Shown here in pieces: positions 42,814 through 52,633 of a DNA stretch of 64,000 nucleotides. Every line of letters starts with the position of its first letter. Position 1 is the first letter of the stretch. A model generated the notes under the pieces. That model had not been told where the DNA came from. It ran no database searches and worked only from the letters and a program-made list of their open reading frames with translations. Origin of the DNA: an uncultured Lachnospira sp. (GTDB lineage Bacteria; Bacillota; Clostridia; Lachnospirales; Lachnospiraceae). A program made the position numbers and the translations under genes. The stretch is from positions 1 to 64,000 of the forward strand of contig CAKRLE010000012.1 in assembly GCA_934359185.1 (NCBI GenBank), written 5' to 3'.

Positions 42814-43842
42814 ATGTCAGTAAAAGTTGCAATTAATGGTTTTGGCCGTATCGGAAGACTCGCATTCAGACAGATGTTTGGTGCAGAAGGTTACGAAGTA
42901 GTAGCTATCAACGATTTAACAAGCCCAAAGATGTTAGCTCATCTTTTAAAGTATGATTCATCACAGGGTAGATATATCGAGTTAGGTGATGAGGATTCAG
43001 TTACTGCTGATGATGAAGCTGGTACAATTACTGTTAAGGGTAAGACAATTAAGATTTACAAAGAGCCAGATGCTAACAATTGCCCATGGGGAGAAATTGG
43101 TGTTGATGTAGTTCTTGAGTGTTCAGGTTTCTATACATCAAAAGATAAGGCACAGGCTCATATCAATGCAGGTGCTAAGAAGGTAGTTATCTCAGCTCCA
43201 GCTGGTAATGATCTTAAGACTATCGTATATAATGTTAACCATGAGACACTTACAGCTGATGATAAGATTATCTCTGCTGCTTCTTGTACAACAAACTGTC
43301 TTGCTCCTATGGCTAAGGCACTTAATGACCTTGCTCCAATCGAGTCAGGTATCATGTGTACAATTCATGCATACACAGGTGATCAGATGATTCTTGATGG
43401 TCCTCAGAGAAAGGGTGACCTTAGAAGATCTAGAGCAGGTGCTTGCAATATCGTTCCTAACTCAACAGGTGCAGCTAAGGCAATTGGTCTTGTTATTCCA
43501 GAACTTAACGGCAAGCTTATCGGTGCTGCTCAGAGAGTTCCAACTCCAACAGGTTCTACAACACTTCTTTTTGCAGTAGTTAATAAGGCTGTTACAGTTG
43601 ACGAAGTTAACGCTGCTATGAAGGCTGCTTCAACAGAGAGTTTTGGTTATAATACAGAGCAGATCGTTTCAAGCGATATCGTTGGTATGAGATTTGGTTC
43701 ACTTTTTGATGCAACTCAGACAATGGTTTCTCCATTACCAGATGGCAAGACACAGGTTGAGGTTGTTTCTTGGTATGATAATGAGAATTCATACACAAGC
43801 CAGATGGTTAGAACAATCAAGTATTTCGCTGAGTTAAACTAA
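42814..43842 (+). CDS. gap: Glyceraldehyde-3-phosphate dehydrogenase
   Basis: Oxidises glyceraldehyde 3-phosphate to 1,3-bisphosphoglycerate with NAD in glycolysis. The 342-residue protein has the Rossmann start I-N-G-F-G-R-I-G-R and the active-site S-C-T-T-N-C near residue 156. AGGAGG lies just before the ATG. Codons are strongly biased to favoured ones, as expected of a highly expressed gene. It is followed by a terminator-like hairpin and then pgk; no CggR-type repressor gene precedes it. Confidence 0.97.
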   Translation: MSVKVAINGFGRIGRLAFRQMFGAEGYEVVAINDLTSPKMLAHLLKYDSSQGRYIELGDEDSVTADDEAGTITVKGKTIKIYKEPDANNCPWGEIGVDVVLECSGFYTSKDKAQAHINAGAKKVVISAPAGNDLKTIVYNVNHETLTADDKIISAASCTTNCLAPMAKALNDLAPIESGIMCTIHAYTGDQMILDGPQRKGDLRRSRAGACNIVPNSTGAAKAIGLVIPELNGKLIGAAQRVPTPTGSTTLLFAVVNKAVTVDEVNAAMKAASTESFGYNTEQIVSSDIVGMRFGSLFDATQTMVSPLPDGKTQVEVVSWYDNENSYTSQMVRTIKYFAELN

Positions 43843-43870
43843 TCTAGTCTTGATTATAGTGTGATTATTA

Positions 43871-43908
43871 CCAGAGAATATGATTAATAATATTCTCTGG
43901 TATTTTTT
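43871..43908 (+). terminator. Hairpin terminator between gap and pgk
   Basis: A perfect 11-bp stem (43871-43881 with 43890-43900), an eight-base loop, then TATTTTTT. pgk starts 24 bases later without an obvious promoter, so partial read-through is likely and would give more gap than pgk mRNA. Confidence 0.75.
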
Positions 43909-43931
43909 AAAGATATTGGAGGAAAAGTAAT

Positions 43932-45125
43932 ATGCTTAATAAGAAATCTGTAGATGATATTAATGTTAATGGTAAAAGAGTACTTTGCAGATGCGATTTT
44001 AATGTTCCATTGGATGGTGACAGAATAACAGACGAGACACGTCTTGTTGCAGCACTCCCTACAATTAAGAAACTTATCAATGATGGTGGAAAGGTTATTC
44101 TTTGCTCGCATCTTGGTAAACCAAAGGGACCTGATGCAAGTTTCTCACTCGCACCAGTTGCAAAGAGATTATCAGAGCTTCTTGGACAGGAAGTTAAGTT
44201 CGCAGCTGATGATACAGTTGTGGGCGATAATGCAAGAGCAGCAGTTGCAGCTATGAACAATGGTGATGTTATCCTTCTTGAGAATACACGTTTCCGTGCT
44301 GAGGAGACAAAGAATGGTGAAGCATTTTCTAAAGATCTTGCTTCTATATGTGATGTATTTGTTAATGATGCATTCGGTACAGCCCACAGAGCACACTGCT
44401 CTAATGTAGGTGTTACACAGTATGTTGACACAGCTGTTGTTGGATATCTTATGCAGAAGGAGATTGACTTCCTTGGCAATGCAGTTAACAATCCAGTAAG
44501 ACCATTCGTAGCTATTCTTGGTGGTTCTAAGGTTTCATCAAAGATTTCAGTTATCAATAACCTTCTTGATAAGGTTGATACACTTATCATCGGTGGAGGT
44601 ATGTCTTATACATTCCAGAAAGCTCATGGTGGTAATGTTGGTAAGTCATTAGTAGAGGATGATTACCTTGATTATGCTAAGGAGATGATGGAAAAGGCTG
44701 AGGCAAAGGGAGTAAAGATGCTTATTCCTATCGATACAGTTGTAACAAAAGAATTTAAGAATGATACACCTTTCCATGTTGTAGAGGCAGGTCATCAGGA
44801 AGATGATGATATGGGTATGGATATCGGACCTAAGACAAGAGAGCTTTACAAGGAAGCGCTTGCAGATGCAAAGACAGTAGTATGGAATGGACCAATGGGT
44901 GTATTTGAGTTCGATAACTTCGCAGCTGGTACAATCGCAGTTGCTGAAGAACTTGCACAGCTTAAGGATGCTACAACAATTATTGGTGGTGGCGACTCAG
45001 CAGCAGCTGTTAATAACCTGGGATTTGGTGATAAGATGACACATATTTCAACAGGTGGTGGAGCTTCACTTGAGTTCCTTGAAGGTAAGGAGCTTCCAGG
45101 TGTTGCAGCAGCTAACGATAAATAA
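43932..45125 (+). CDS. pgk: Phosphoglycerate kinase
   Basis: Transfers phosphate from 1,3-bisphosphoglycerate to ADP in glycolysis. The 397-residue length is normal. [16 protein letters not shown], the [15 protein letters not shown] domain hinge and C-terminal G-G-G-D-S-A-A-A are present. GGAGGAAAA precedes the ATG. It ends with its own terminator, so tpiA is a separate unit. Confidence 0.97.
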   Translation: MLNKKSVDDINVNGKRVLCRCDFNVPLDGDRITDETRLVAALPTIKKLINDGGKVILCSHLGKPKGPDASFSLAPVAKRLSELLGQEVKFAADDTVVGDNARAAVAAMNNGDVILLENTRFRAEETKNGEAFSKDLASICDVFVNDAFGTAHRAHCSNVGVTQYVDTAVVGYLMQKEIDFLGNAVNNPVRPFVAILGGSKVSSKISVINNLLDKVDTLIIGGGMSYTFQKAHGGNVGKSLVEDDYLDYAKEMMEKAEAKGVKMLIPIDTVVTKEFKNDTPFHVVEAGHQEDDDMGMDIGPKTRELYKEALADAKTVVWNGPMGVFEFDNFAAGTIAVAEELAQLKDATTIIGGGDSAAAVNNLGFGDKMTHISTGGGASLEFLEGKELPGVAAANDK

Positions 45126-45161
45126 TACTAATAAAGACTGACATAAATGTAATATATTTAG

Positions 45162-45199
45162 AACAGCATGAATATTATCTTAGTATTCATGCTGTTTTT
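45162..45199 (+). terminator. Terminator after pgk
   Basis: AACAGCATGAATA (45162-45174) pairs perfectly with TATTCATGCTGTT (45184-45196), followed by TTTT. Confidence 0.9.
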
Positions 45200-45306
45200 G
45201 CGTTTGTTTGAATTAACAGTTTTTTTTCTCTTAAAATGCATATATACGGACATTAATTATTGAATAATTAAATTTGTAAAATAATATAGTATTTCAAAAT
45301 TGAATG

Positions 45307-45315
45307 TGTTATAAT
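45307..45315 (+). promoter_or_regulatory. Extended -10 promoter of tpiA
   Basis: TG-t-TATAAT (45307-45315) is a perfect extended -10 element; the -35 region is poor. It lies about 50 bases before the tpiA start. Confidence 0.6.
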
Positions 45316-45367
45316 ATTAACAAGCTAAAAACGTGAATAGAATATTATGAAAGACGAGGTATATATA

Positions 45368-46123
45368 ATGCGTAGAAAATTAGTTGCTGGTAACTGGAAG
45401 ATGAATATGACACCAAGTCAGGCGGTTAAACTTGTTAATGAGTTAAAGCTTCTGGTAGATAACAAGGATGTGGACGTTTTATTCTGTGTTCCAGCTATAG
45501 ATATTGTACCGGTTGTTAATGAGGTTAAAGACACTAACATAGAAGTTGGTGCAGAGAATGTGTTTTATGAGGAGAAGGGGGCGTATACAGGAGAGTTATC
45601 TCCAGAGATGCTTGTTGATGCAGGCGTCAAGTATGTTATTATAGGTCATTCAGAGAGAAGACAGTATTTTAATGAGAATGATGATGTAATTAATAAAAAA
45701 CTCAAGAAAGTATTTGATCATGATCTGGTTCCAATTCTTTGCTGCGGTGAGACGCTTGGTCAGAGAGAAGATGGTGTTACATTAGATTTTATACGAAGAC
45801 AGATTAATAATGCTTTTAAGCATATACCACCAGAAAAGGCAATCAAGAGTGTTATCGCATATGAACCTATATGGGCTATAGGAACAGGCAAGGTAGCAAC
45901 CACAGAACAGGCTCAGGAGGTATGCAAGGCTATCAGAGGTTTTATAAGAGATATATATGGTTCGGTAGTATCAGACAAGGTGAGAGTACTGTATGGTGGA
46001 AGCGTATGTGCTAAGAATGCACCGGCATTATTTGCACAGCCTGATATTGATGGCGGACTAGTAGGAGGTGCCAGCCTTAAGCCTGAATTTGCAGAGATTG
46101 TCAACTGCCTCAAGAATAACTAG
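45368..46123 (+). CDS. tpiA: Triosephosphate isomerase
   Basis: Interconverts dihydroxyacetone phosphate and glyceraldehyde 3-phosphate. The 251-residue barrel has G-N-W-K-M-N (Lys near 12), G-H-S-E-R-R (His near 95) and the catalytic Glu in [14 protein letters not shown] 45368 matches the family start and has GACGAGG upstream; a frame extension to 45347 is less likely. It is flanked by terminators on both sides. Confidence 0.97.
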   Translation: MRRKLVAGNWKMNMTPSQAVKLVNELKLLVDNKDVDVLFCVPAIDIVPVVNEVKDTNIEVGAENVFYEEKGAYTGELSPEMLVDAGVKYVIIGHSERRQYFNENDDVINKKLKKVFDHDLVPILCCGETLGQREDGVTLDFIRRQINNAFKHIPPEKAIKSVIAYEPIWAIGTGKVATTEQAQEVCKAIRGFIRDIYGSVVSDKVRVLYGGSVCAKNAPALFAQPDIDGGLVGGASLKPEFAEIVNCLKNN

Positions 46124-46140
46124 TTAATTATTATGAATTT

Positions 46141-46179
46141 AAGCTGTTGTATTCATTTTGTTGGATATAACAGCTTTTT
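46141..46179 (+). terminator. Terminator after tpiA
   Basis: AAGCTGTTgTAT (46141-46152) pairs with ATAtAACAGCTT (46165-46176), followed by a T-run to 46179. Confidence 0.82.
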
Positions 46180-46274
46180 AATGCTTTGTTAACTTTACAA
46201 CAAGGCTGAAATGTGGTATTATTTCACTGATTTTAGGAAATATTATTATATAGATTTAGTTAAGGAGAATTACA

Positions 46275-47816
46275 ATGAGAAAGAAACCAGTTGTTTTAAT
46301 GATTCTTGATGGATATGGTTTGAATGATAAGAAAGAAGGTAATGGTATTGCATTAGCCAATACTCCAGTTATGGACAAACTCATGGCCGAGTATCCATAT
46401 GTTAAGGGATATGCAAGTGGATTGGCAGTAGGTCTTCCAGATGGACAGATGGGTAACTCAGAGGTTGGACATCTTAACATGGGTGCAGGAAGAATTGTAT
46501 ATCAGGAGCTTACAAGAATTACTAAATCAATAGAAGATGGTGATTTCTTTGAGAATAAAGAATTATTGGGTGCTATAGAGAACTGTAAGAAGAATAATTC
46601 AGATCTTCACCTCTATGGACTTTTATCAGATGGTGGTGTCCACAGCCATATAACACATTTGTATGCACTTCTTGAACTTGCTAAGAAGAATGGCCTTGAG
46701 AATGTATATGTGCATGGATTCATGGATGGAAGAGATACAGCACCAGATGGCGGCAAAGAATTTATTGCTAAGTTGTATGATAAGATGGACGAGATTGGTG
46801 TTGGTAAGATTGCATCTATCATGGGTCGTTATTATGCAATGGACAGAGATAACAGATGGGACAGAGTTGAGAAGGCTTATAGAGCAATGACAGAGGGCGA
46901 GGGTAATCAGGCAGCCTGCGCTAATTGTGCTATCAAGGCATCTTATGAGGCTGGCAAGACAGACGAGTTCGTTGAGCCAACAGTTGTTGCCAAGGATGGC
47001 AAGGCTATTGCCACAATCAAGGATGGAGACTCAGTTATCTGCTTTAATTTCAGACCAGACAGAGCAAGAGAGATTACAAGATGCTTCTGCGATGATGAGT
47101 TTACTGGATTTGACAGAGGTTCAAGAAAGAAAGTTCATTATGTATGCTTTACAGATTATGATGTTACAATTCCTAATAAGTATGTAGCGTTTAAGAAAGA
47201 AAAGATTACTAATACATTTGGTGAATTACTTGCTGCTAATAATATGACACAGGCTAGAATTGCAGAGACAGAGAAATATGCACATGTTACATTCTTCTTT
47301 AATGGTGGCGTAGAAGAACCTAACAAGGGTGAAGACAGAATTCTTGTTAAGTCACCAAAGGTTGCAACTTATGATTTACAGCCAGAGATGAGCGCACCAG
47401 AGGTATGCGATAAGTTATGTGCAGCTATCCGTTCGGATAAGTATGATGTTATCATAATTAACTTTGCTAATCCAGATATGGTTGGTCATACAGGTGTTAT
47501 TGATGCAGTAGTTAAGGCTGTTGAGACAGTTGATGAGTGCGTAGGCAAGGCTGTTGAGGCTGTTAAGGAAGTTGATGGTGTTATGTTTATATGTGCTGAC
47601 CATGGCAATGCTGAGATGCTTATAGATTATAAGACTGGAGAACCATTTACAGCTCATACAACTAATCCTGTTCCATTTATTCTTGTTAACTATGATGAGT
47701 CATACACATTAAAAGAAGATGGCAAATTATGTGATATAGTTCCTACACTTATTGATATTATGGGAATGGACAAGCCAGCAGAAATGACAGGACAGTCATT
47801 ACTTATTAAAAAATAA
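46275..47816 (+). CDS. gpmI: 2,3-bisphosphoglycerate-independent phosphoglycerate mutase
   Basis: A manganese-dependent mutase of 513 residues that interconverts 3- and 2-phosphoglycerate. It has I-L-D-G-Y-G near the N terminus, the catalytic Ser in G-N-S-E-V-G-H-L-N-M-G-A-G-R (about 62), the phosphoglycerate loop H-G-F-M-D-G-R-D-T, and the metal site A-D-H-G-N-A-E. AAGGAG precedes the ATG, and a TGG-TATTAT extended -10 lies at 46214-46222. Enolase, the usual next gene in this block, is absent; secG follows. Confidence 0.96.
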   Translation: MRKKPVVLMILDGYGLNDKKEGNGIALANTPVMDKLMAEYPYVKGYASGLAVGLPDGQMGNSEVGHLNMGAGRIVYQELTRITKSIEDGDFFENKELLGAIENCKKNNSDLHLYGLLSDGGVHSHITHLYALLELAKKNGLENVYVHGFMDGRDTAPDGGKEFIAKLYDKMDEIGVGKIASIMGRYYAMDRDNRWDRVEKAYRAMTEGEGNQAACANCAIKASYEAGKTDEFVEPTVVAKDGKAIATIKDGDSVICFNFRPDRAREITRCFCDDEFTGFDRGSRKKVHYVCFTDYDVTIPNKYVAFKKEKITNTFGELLAANNMTQARIAETEKYAHVTFFFNGGVEEPNKGEDRILVKSPKVATYDLQPEMSAPEVCDKLCAAIRSDKYDVIIINFANPDMVGHTGVIDAVVKAVETVDECVGKAVEAVKEVDGVMFICADHGNAEMLIDYKTGEPFTAHTTNPVPFILVNYDESYTLKEDGKLCDIVPTLIDIMGMDKPAEMTGQSLLIKK

Positions 47817-47823
47817 TTTTTAG

Positions 47824-47852
47824 TTGAAATATTATTGGAATGATGTTATAAT
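47824..47852 (+). promoter_or_regulatory. Strong promoter of secG
   Basis: TTGAAA at 47824-47829 and a perfect TATAAT at 47847-47852 are 17 bp apart, with a TG one base before the -10. It starts eight bases after the gpmI stop. Confidence 0.8.
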
Positions 47853-47900
47853 TGTTGCATTATGTGATTAATTAGCTTATACAAGCGGAATGGAGTATTT

Positions 47901-48158
47901 ATGTTTGGAATGTCTGTAGCTGATACTATCAGAATAATCCTTATGGGTATATTTATATTAATATCAATTGTTATTACTGTTGTTGTTCTTATGCAGGAGA
48001 GCAAGCAGAAAGGCCTTTCAGGTGCTATTAGCGGGGCTGCTGATACATATTGGGGCAAGAACAAGGGCCGTTCAATGGAAGGCAAGCTTGTTAAGATAAC
48101 AAGAATATGTGTTATACTTTTCTTCGTTATTGCAGCAGTACTCAATATTAATTTTTAA
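47901..48158 (+). CDS. secG: Preprotein translocase subunit SecG
   Basis: An 85-residue inner-membrane subunit of the SecYEG channel with two membrane segments (about 10-31 and 64-83) and the typical loop Q-K-G-L-S-G-A-I-S-G-A-A-D-T-Y-W-G. Its place before rnr-smpB-ssrA is conserved in Firmicutes. A hairpin lies between it and rnr. Confidence 0.94.
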   Translation: MFGMSVADTIRIILMGIFILISIVITVVVLMQESKQKGLSGAISGAADTYWGKNKGRSMEGKLVKITRICVILFFVIAAVLNINF

Positions 48159-48166
48159 TGTATATG

Positions 48167-48198
48167 AAGCACTCTTAAGGATATACTTAAGAGTGCTT
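48167..48198 (+). terminator. Hairpin between secG and rnr
   Basis: A perfect 13-bp stem (48167-48179 with 48186-48198) with a six-base loop, but followed by TATTAATGG and no long T-run. It may be a weak terminator or an mRNA-stabilising element only 20 bases before rnr. Confidence 0.6.
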
Positions 48199-48219
48199 TA
48201 TTAATGGAGGGAGGAATAT

Positions 48220-50364
48220 ATGGCTTCAAAATTTGATGCTGAATTTGAAAATAGAAGAAAATTATTAACTGATCTAATAACTCATAATGAGCTGTATGTT
48301 CCTATGAAGACTAAGGAGCTGGCTATTCTTTTACAGATTCCTAAAGATAGAAGACATGAACTGCAGGAAGTGCTTGACAGTCTTGTGGCTGATGGAACTA
48401 TAGGGGTGTCAAAGAAAGGGAAATATGGCAAACCGGAGAATACTGCATTAGTAGGTGTATTTGAGACAACTAAGCGTGGGTTTGGATTTGTTACTGTTGA
48501 GGGAAGAGATGATGACATTTTTGTGAAAGAATCAGATACCAACGGTGCATTTCACATGGATAAAGTTAAAGTTGTTGTTACTAAACAAAAAAATGGGGAT
48601 AGAAGATGTGAAGGAAAGATTGTTGCTGTCCTTGAACATCAGATAACAGATATTGTTGGAACGTATCAGGAAAGCCGCAATTATGGATTTGTAATTCCAG
48701 ATAATGGCAAGATAGGATATGATATATTTATACCTAAGGAAAAATCTCTTGGCGCTGTGGAAGGACACAAAGTAGTATGCCATATATCAAATTATGGCAA
48801 TGGCAAAAAAAATCCTGAAGGATGCATTACAGAGATAATAGGTCATGTGAATGACCCTGGAACAGATATTTTATCAATTGTTAAAGCATATGATATTCCA
48901 ATGGAATTTTCAGACGAGGTTATGAAATATCTCGATAAGATTCCAGACCATGTTGATTCCAAAGATTATGCGGGAAGGGTTGACTGCCGGGACTGGCAGA
49001 TGGTAACTATTGATGGAGAGGATGCAAAGGACCTTGATGATGCGATAACTTTGACTGAGAGTGATGGAATATATCATCTTGGAGTCCATATAGCAGATGT
49101 AAGCCACTATGTTAAGGAAAACAGTCCTTTGGATAAGTCTGCATATGAGAGAGGTACAAGTGTGTACCTTGTTGACAGGGTAATTCCTATGCTTCCACAT
49201 AAGCTTTCTAATGGCATATGTTCTCTGAATCAGGGCGTTGACAGACTTGCACTTAGCTGTCTTATGGATATTGATGAGAAGGGCAATGTCATATCATCTA
49301 AAATATGTGAAACAGTTGTCAATGTTGACAGACGTATGACGTATACTAATGTTAAAAAGATTCTTGATGGTGATGAGGCGTTAGTTGAGGAATACAGCGA
49401 TTTTGTTGCTTTTTTTAAGAGAATGGAAAAGCTTGCGTTGATTCTTAGAAGTAAGCGCTATAAGAGAGGCTCTATAGATTTTGATTTTCCAGAGACTAAG
49501 ATTACTCTTGATGATAAAGGCTATCCTATAGATATCAGACCGTATGAACGAAATACAGCGACAAGGATAATAGAGGATTTTATGCTTATTGCTAATGAAA
49601 CTGTGGCAACAGAGTATTTCTGGCAGGAACTTCCGTTTTTATATAGAAGCCATGAGAATCCTGATCCTGAGAAAATGCAGAAATTAGGTGCATTTATTAA
49701 TAATTTCGGTTATTCTATAAGAGTAGGAGAGAATATGCATCCTAAGGAAATCCAGAAGCTTCTGTCTAAGATAGAAGGCAGTGATGAGGAAAATCTTATA
49801 GCAAGACTTACGCTGCGTTCAATGAAGAGAGCCAGCTATACAACTGACTGCATAGGACATTTTGGACTGGCGGCCAAGTATTACTGCCATTTCACATCAC
49901 CTATAAGAAGATATCCGGATTTGTTCATCCATAGAATAATTAAAGAGAATATTCATGGAGGACTTTCGGATAAAAGGATTGCACATTATAATAAGATACT
50001 TCCAGAGACGGCAAAACATACAAGCACTACAGAGCGCAGGGCTGATGATGCTGAGAGAGACACAGATAAGCTCAAAATGGTTGAATATATGGAGAAACAT
50101 ATCGGTGAGATATATGAAGGCGTTATATCAAGCATAACAAGCTGGGGCATATATGTTGAGCTTCCTGATACAATTGAGGGAATGATACGTGTATCCGAGA
50201 TGAATGATGGGTATTATGTATATGACGAAAATCACTATGAGATGGTTAATGAAAGAACAGGCAAAACTTATAAGCTTGGACAGAAGTTAAAGATTGTTGT
50301 TTCAGGTACCGATAGAATATTAAGAACTATTGATTTTAAGATTGCAGATGATAATAATGAATAA
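48220..50364 (+). CDS. rnr: Ribonuclease R
   Basis: A processive 3'-5' exoribonuclease of 714 residues that degrades structured RNA and, with SmpB/tmRNA, non-stop mRNA. It has an N-terminal winged helix, cold-shock domains (G-F-G-F-V-T-V, Y-G-F-V-I-P-D), the RNB catalytic domain with D-G-E-D-A-K-D-L-D-D-A-I and D-V-S-H-Y-V, and a C-terminal S1 domain (G-V-I-S-S-I-T-S-W-G-I-Y-V). It lacks the long lysine-rich tail of E. coli RNase R. GGAGGGAGG precedes the ATG. Confidence 0.95.
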   Translation: MASKFDAEFENRRKLLTDLITHNELYVPMKTKELAILLQIPKDRRHELQEVLDSLVADGTIGVSKKGKYGKPENTALVGVFETTKRGFGFVTVEGRDDDIFVKESDTNGAFHMDKVKVVVTKQKNGDRRCEGKIVAVLEHQITDIVGTYQESRNYGFVIPDNGKIGYDIFIPKEKSLGAVEGHKVVCHISNYGNGKKNPEGCITEIIGHVNDPGTDILSIVKAYDIPMEFSDEVMKYLDKIPDHVDSKDYAGRVDCRDWQMVTIDGEDAKDLDDAITLTESDGIYHLGVHIADVSHYVKENSPLDKSAYERGTSVYLVDRVIPMLPHKLSNGICSLNQGVDRLALSCLMDIDEKGNVISSKICETVVNVDRRMTYTNVKKILDGDEALVEEYSDFVAFFKRMEKLALILRSKRYKRGSIDFDFPETKITLDDKGYPIDIRPYERNTATRIIEDFMLIANETVATEYFWQELPFLYRSHENPDPEKMQKLGAFINNFGYSIRVGENMHPKEIQKLLSKIEGSDEENLIARLTLRSMKRASYTTDCIGHFGLAAKYYCHFTSPIRRYPDLFIHRIIKENIHGGLSDKRIAHYNKILPETAKHTSTTERRADDAERDTDKLKMVEYMEKHIGEIYEGVISSITSWGIYVELPDTIEGMIRVSEMNDGYYVYDENHYEMVNERTGKTYKLGQKLKIVVSGTDRILRTIDFKIADDNNE

Positions 50365-50396
50365 TTCTGCATATATATCTAAAAGAGAGGTTTGAT

Positions 50397-50870
50397 ATGG
50401 CTAAGGATAATAATAGCAGTAAGCTTATAGCTAATAATAAGAAAGCTTATTTTGATTATTTCATTGAAGATAAGTATGAAGCTGGACTTGTGCTATGTGG
50501 AACAGAAGTTAAGTCCATGAGACTTGGTAAATGTTCTATTAAAGAAGCATATGTCCAGATTATCAATGGTGAGGTATTCATAATTGGTATGAATATAACA
50601 CCATATGAGAAGGGGAATATATTTAACAAAGATCCATTAAGACCTAAGAAGTTACTTCTTCATAAAAATGAGATTAACAAATTATCTGCTGGAATTGCAC
50701 AGCAGGGTTATGCGATTGTACCATTGCAGGTATATCTTAAGAATGGTAAGATGAAGATTGAGATAGGTCTTGCCAAGGGTAAGAAAAATTATGACAAGAG
50801 AGAGTCTATTGCAAAGAAAGACCAGCTAAGAGAGGCACAGAAAGATTTCAAAATTAGGAATTTTGGCTGA
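50397..50870 (+). CDS. smpB: SsrA-binding protein SmpB
   Basis: A 157-residue protein that brings tmRNA to stalled ribosomes. It has N-K-K-A-Y-F-D-Y, Y-E-A-G-L-V-L-C-G-T-E-V-K-S and the K-K-x-Y-D-K-R C-terminal motif whose tail mimics the codon-anticodon helix. It starts 32 bases after rnr with AGAGAGG upstream and lies 48 bases before the tmRNA gene. Confidence 0.97.
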   Translation: MAKDNNSSKLIANNKKAYFDYFIEDKYEAGLVLCGTEVKSMRLGKCSIKEAYVQIINGEVFIIGMNITPYEKGNIFNKDPLRPKKLLLHKNEINKLSAGIAQQGYAIVPLQVYLKNGKMKIEIGLAKGKKNYDKRESIAKKDQLREAQKDFKIRNFG

Positions 50871-50879
50871 TTAAACTGG

Positions 50880-50908
50880 TTGACTTTGCCTATCTTTAAT
50901 GATAGTAT
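50880..50908 (+). promoter_or_regulatory. Promoter of ssrA
   Basis: TTGACT at 50880-50885 and TAGTAT at 50903-50908 with a 17-bp spacer place the start about ten bases before mature tmRNA, so 5' processing would be short. Confidence 0.6.
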
Positions 50909-50918
50909 ACTTACACAC

Positions 50919-51255
50919 GGGCTTGTAAAGGTTTCGACTGGGGTTTAGAAGCTGGTGAAGCTATCCGCATGCGATGCGTTAAATGGCAAACTTAAATATA
51001 AACGCTAACGAAAATTTAGCTTACGCTGCCTAGTGACAGCAGTCTGACCTAGAGCACTCACACTTTAGGATCCAGGCTTCGAATATGTGAGAAACGACTT
51101 GACTTAAGCTTTGCGGTCATGGGCGTATCATGAAGCTACTAAAGGTATCAGGATGTTAGTTTCCGGTTGCTGGAGGGAATGTCAAATAACTGACTATGAT
51201 AGTAGAAGAACAGGGGAAGAGCTTTAGGACGTGGGTTCGACTCCCACCAGGTCCA
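50919..51255 (+). ncRNA. ssrA: Transfer-messenger RNA
   Basis: The tRNA-like ends pair as GGGCTTG (50919-50925) with CAGGTCC (51248-51254) plus discriminator A; the T arm has GTGGG-TTCGACT-CCCAC. The 5' part shows the conserved AAAGGTTTCGACTGGGG. The tag frame runs from GCA 50986 to TAG 51031-51033 and encodes ANLNINANENLAYAA, ending in the expected Y-A-A. Pseudoknot-rich sequence fills 51040-51200. CCA is not encoded beyond the acceptor. This accounts for most of the gap between smpB and the CdaR-like gene. Confidence 0.97.
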
Positions 51256-51264
51256 CTTATTATG

Positions 51265-51298
51265 AAAGGTTTACATGACATATTCATGTAGACCTTTT
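51265..51298 (+). terminator. Terminator of ssrA
   Basis: AAAGGTTTACATGA (51265-51278) pairs with TCATGTAGACCTTT (51284-51297) with one G-T mismatch, then a T-rich tail. A frame extension of the next gene runs through it, so that extension is rejected. Confidence 0.82.
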
Positions 51299-51325
51299 CT
51301 TTGTTTGAGAGGAGGCTGTAAGGCT

Positions 51326-52465
51326 ATGGCAATGCATATATCCAAGATGTCAGCAAAAAACATTGTAGATGAGATATCTAAGCTTGTAAAACAGAATGTT
51401 AATCTTATGAATGAAAGAGGGATAATAATTGCAAGCTGCGATAAGGAACGAATCGGACAGTTTCATGAAGGAGCATATAAGATAATAACAGAAAAACTGG
51501 AAGAGTATTATATAAGCGATGAAGTTGCGACAGATACTGCAAGGACAGGTCTTAATCTTCCTCTTGAGCTGGATGGCGAGATAGTAGGAGTTGTAGGAAT
51601 TACAGGCTCATATGATGAGGTTATCAATCAGGGAAGACTTTTGAAGAAGATGACAGAGATACTTTTGCAGGAGAGAAGAAATACATACAATCAGTTGATG
51701 GATAAGCGGATAAAAAATGCACTTATGGAGGAATGGCTTATAAGATCTGGATACGTCAATTACAAGGAACTTGAGGAGCGTGGTAATGCTATTAATATAG
51801 ATATTAACCGCCCCAGAAGAATTATAATTGCAAGTGTTGAAGAGCTTGATTCTTATAAGGAGACACATGAAGGACAGTCAAAGATACAGAAGATGGAGAA
51901 CTGCATAGATATTTTCCTGAAAAAGTATGAAGGAGCTATACATTTTAGAAATGCTTTAAGACAGGTTGTCCTGGTTGACAGGATGCCAACACAGCAGTTA
52001 GAAAAGATAGCAGAACAGATGGCTGATTATGTATATGAAAAAGAGAAGATGAGACTTAATATAGGGATAGATGGGGCAGATACTAATATGCATGAGGCTT
52101 ATCTTCAGGCTCACAGGGCATGGAGAACAGCATCTGATGAAAATTATCCTATTGTGTGTTATGAAAATTTAAGCCTTGAATTATTACTTAACTGCGTGTC
52201 TGTTGACATTAAAGAAGAATATATTGATAAAGTGTTTAAAGGATGTTCGGAGGAAGAGATAAAAGAATATATTGCCATGCTTAATATATATTTTAAGGCA
52301 GAAGGCTCTATACAGAAGACGGCAGACATGATGTATGTCCATAAAAATACAATTCAGTACAGGCTTACAAGATTAAAAGAAATAACGGGTTATGACGTAA
52401 GAAAGCCAAGCGAGAGTTCTGCACTTTACATAGCGATGAGAGTTGCATATGATTTAGATAATTGA
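51326..52465 (+). CDS. CdaR-type sugar diacid/glycerate regulator
   Basis: A 379-residue regulator. The N-terminal sugar-diacid recognition domain (residues about 3-135; G-I-I-I-A-S, G-L-N-L-P-L, V-V-G-I-T-G) is followed by a GGDEF-like middle and a C-terminal PucR-type helix-turn-helix (I-Q-K-T-A-D-M-M-Y-V-H-K-N-T-I-Q-Y-R-L). CdaR activates glucarate, galactarate and glycerate genes, and the three next genes fit that regulon. GGAGG at 51311-51315 supports ATG 51326; ATG 51332 is an alternative. Confidence 0.88.
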   Translation: MAMHISKMSAKNIVDEISKLVKQNVNLMNERGIIIASCDKERIGQFHEGAYKIITEKLEEYYISDEVATDTARTGLNLPLELDGEIVGVVGITGSYDEVINQGRLLKKMTEILLQERRNTYNQLMDKRIKNALMEEWLIRSGYVNYKELEERGNAINIDINRPRRIIIASVEELDSYKETHEGQSKIQKMENCIDIFLKKYEGAIHFRNALRQVVLVDRMPTQQLEKIAEQMADYVYEKEKMRLNIGIDGADTNMHEAYLQAHRAWRTASDENYPIVCYENLSLELLLNCVSVDIKEEYIDKVFKGCSEEEIKEYIAMLNIYFKAEGSIQKTADMMYVHKNTIQYRLTRLKEITGYDVRKPSESSALYIAMRVAYDLDN

Positions 52466-52557
52466 GCGTGAATATGTGATGTTTGTTAAAAATGCCTAAA
52501 ACTCAAGAGGTTGCATTTGGATAAAATTAATAAAAATTCTCATTGATTTAATTAAAA

Positions 52558-52573
52558 TTGTTATACATAACAA
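52558..52573. promoter_or_regulatory. Candidate operator 1 upstream of gntP-like gene
   Basis: TTGTTAT-AC-ATAACAA is a perfect 16-bp palindrome except for its two central bases. It lies about 60 bp upstream of the -10 element of the permease gene, a good activator position. Confidence 0.55.
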
Positions 52574-52592
52574 GAAATTAAAAATAAATATG

Positions 52593-52603
52593 GTTTACGT
52601 AAC
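52593..52603. promoter_or_regulatory. Candidate operator 2 upstream of gntP-like gene
   Basis: GTTTACGTAAC contains the 8-bp palindrome TTACGTAA and shares the GTT...TA-C-TAAC pattern with the first palindrome. Centres are 33 bp apart, about three helical turns. Confidence 0.45.
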
Positions 52604-52624
52604 ATATACAATTATAGATGCTGA

Positions 52625-52633
52625 TGTTATAAT
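52625..52633 (+). promoter_or_regulatory. Extended -10 promoter of gntP-like gene
   Basis: TG-t-TATAAT at 52625-52633 with no good -35, as expected of an activator-dependent promoter. An inverted repeat GTACAA-gaaa-TTGTAC follows at 52647-52662, in the leader. Confidence 0.55.
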
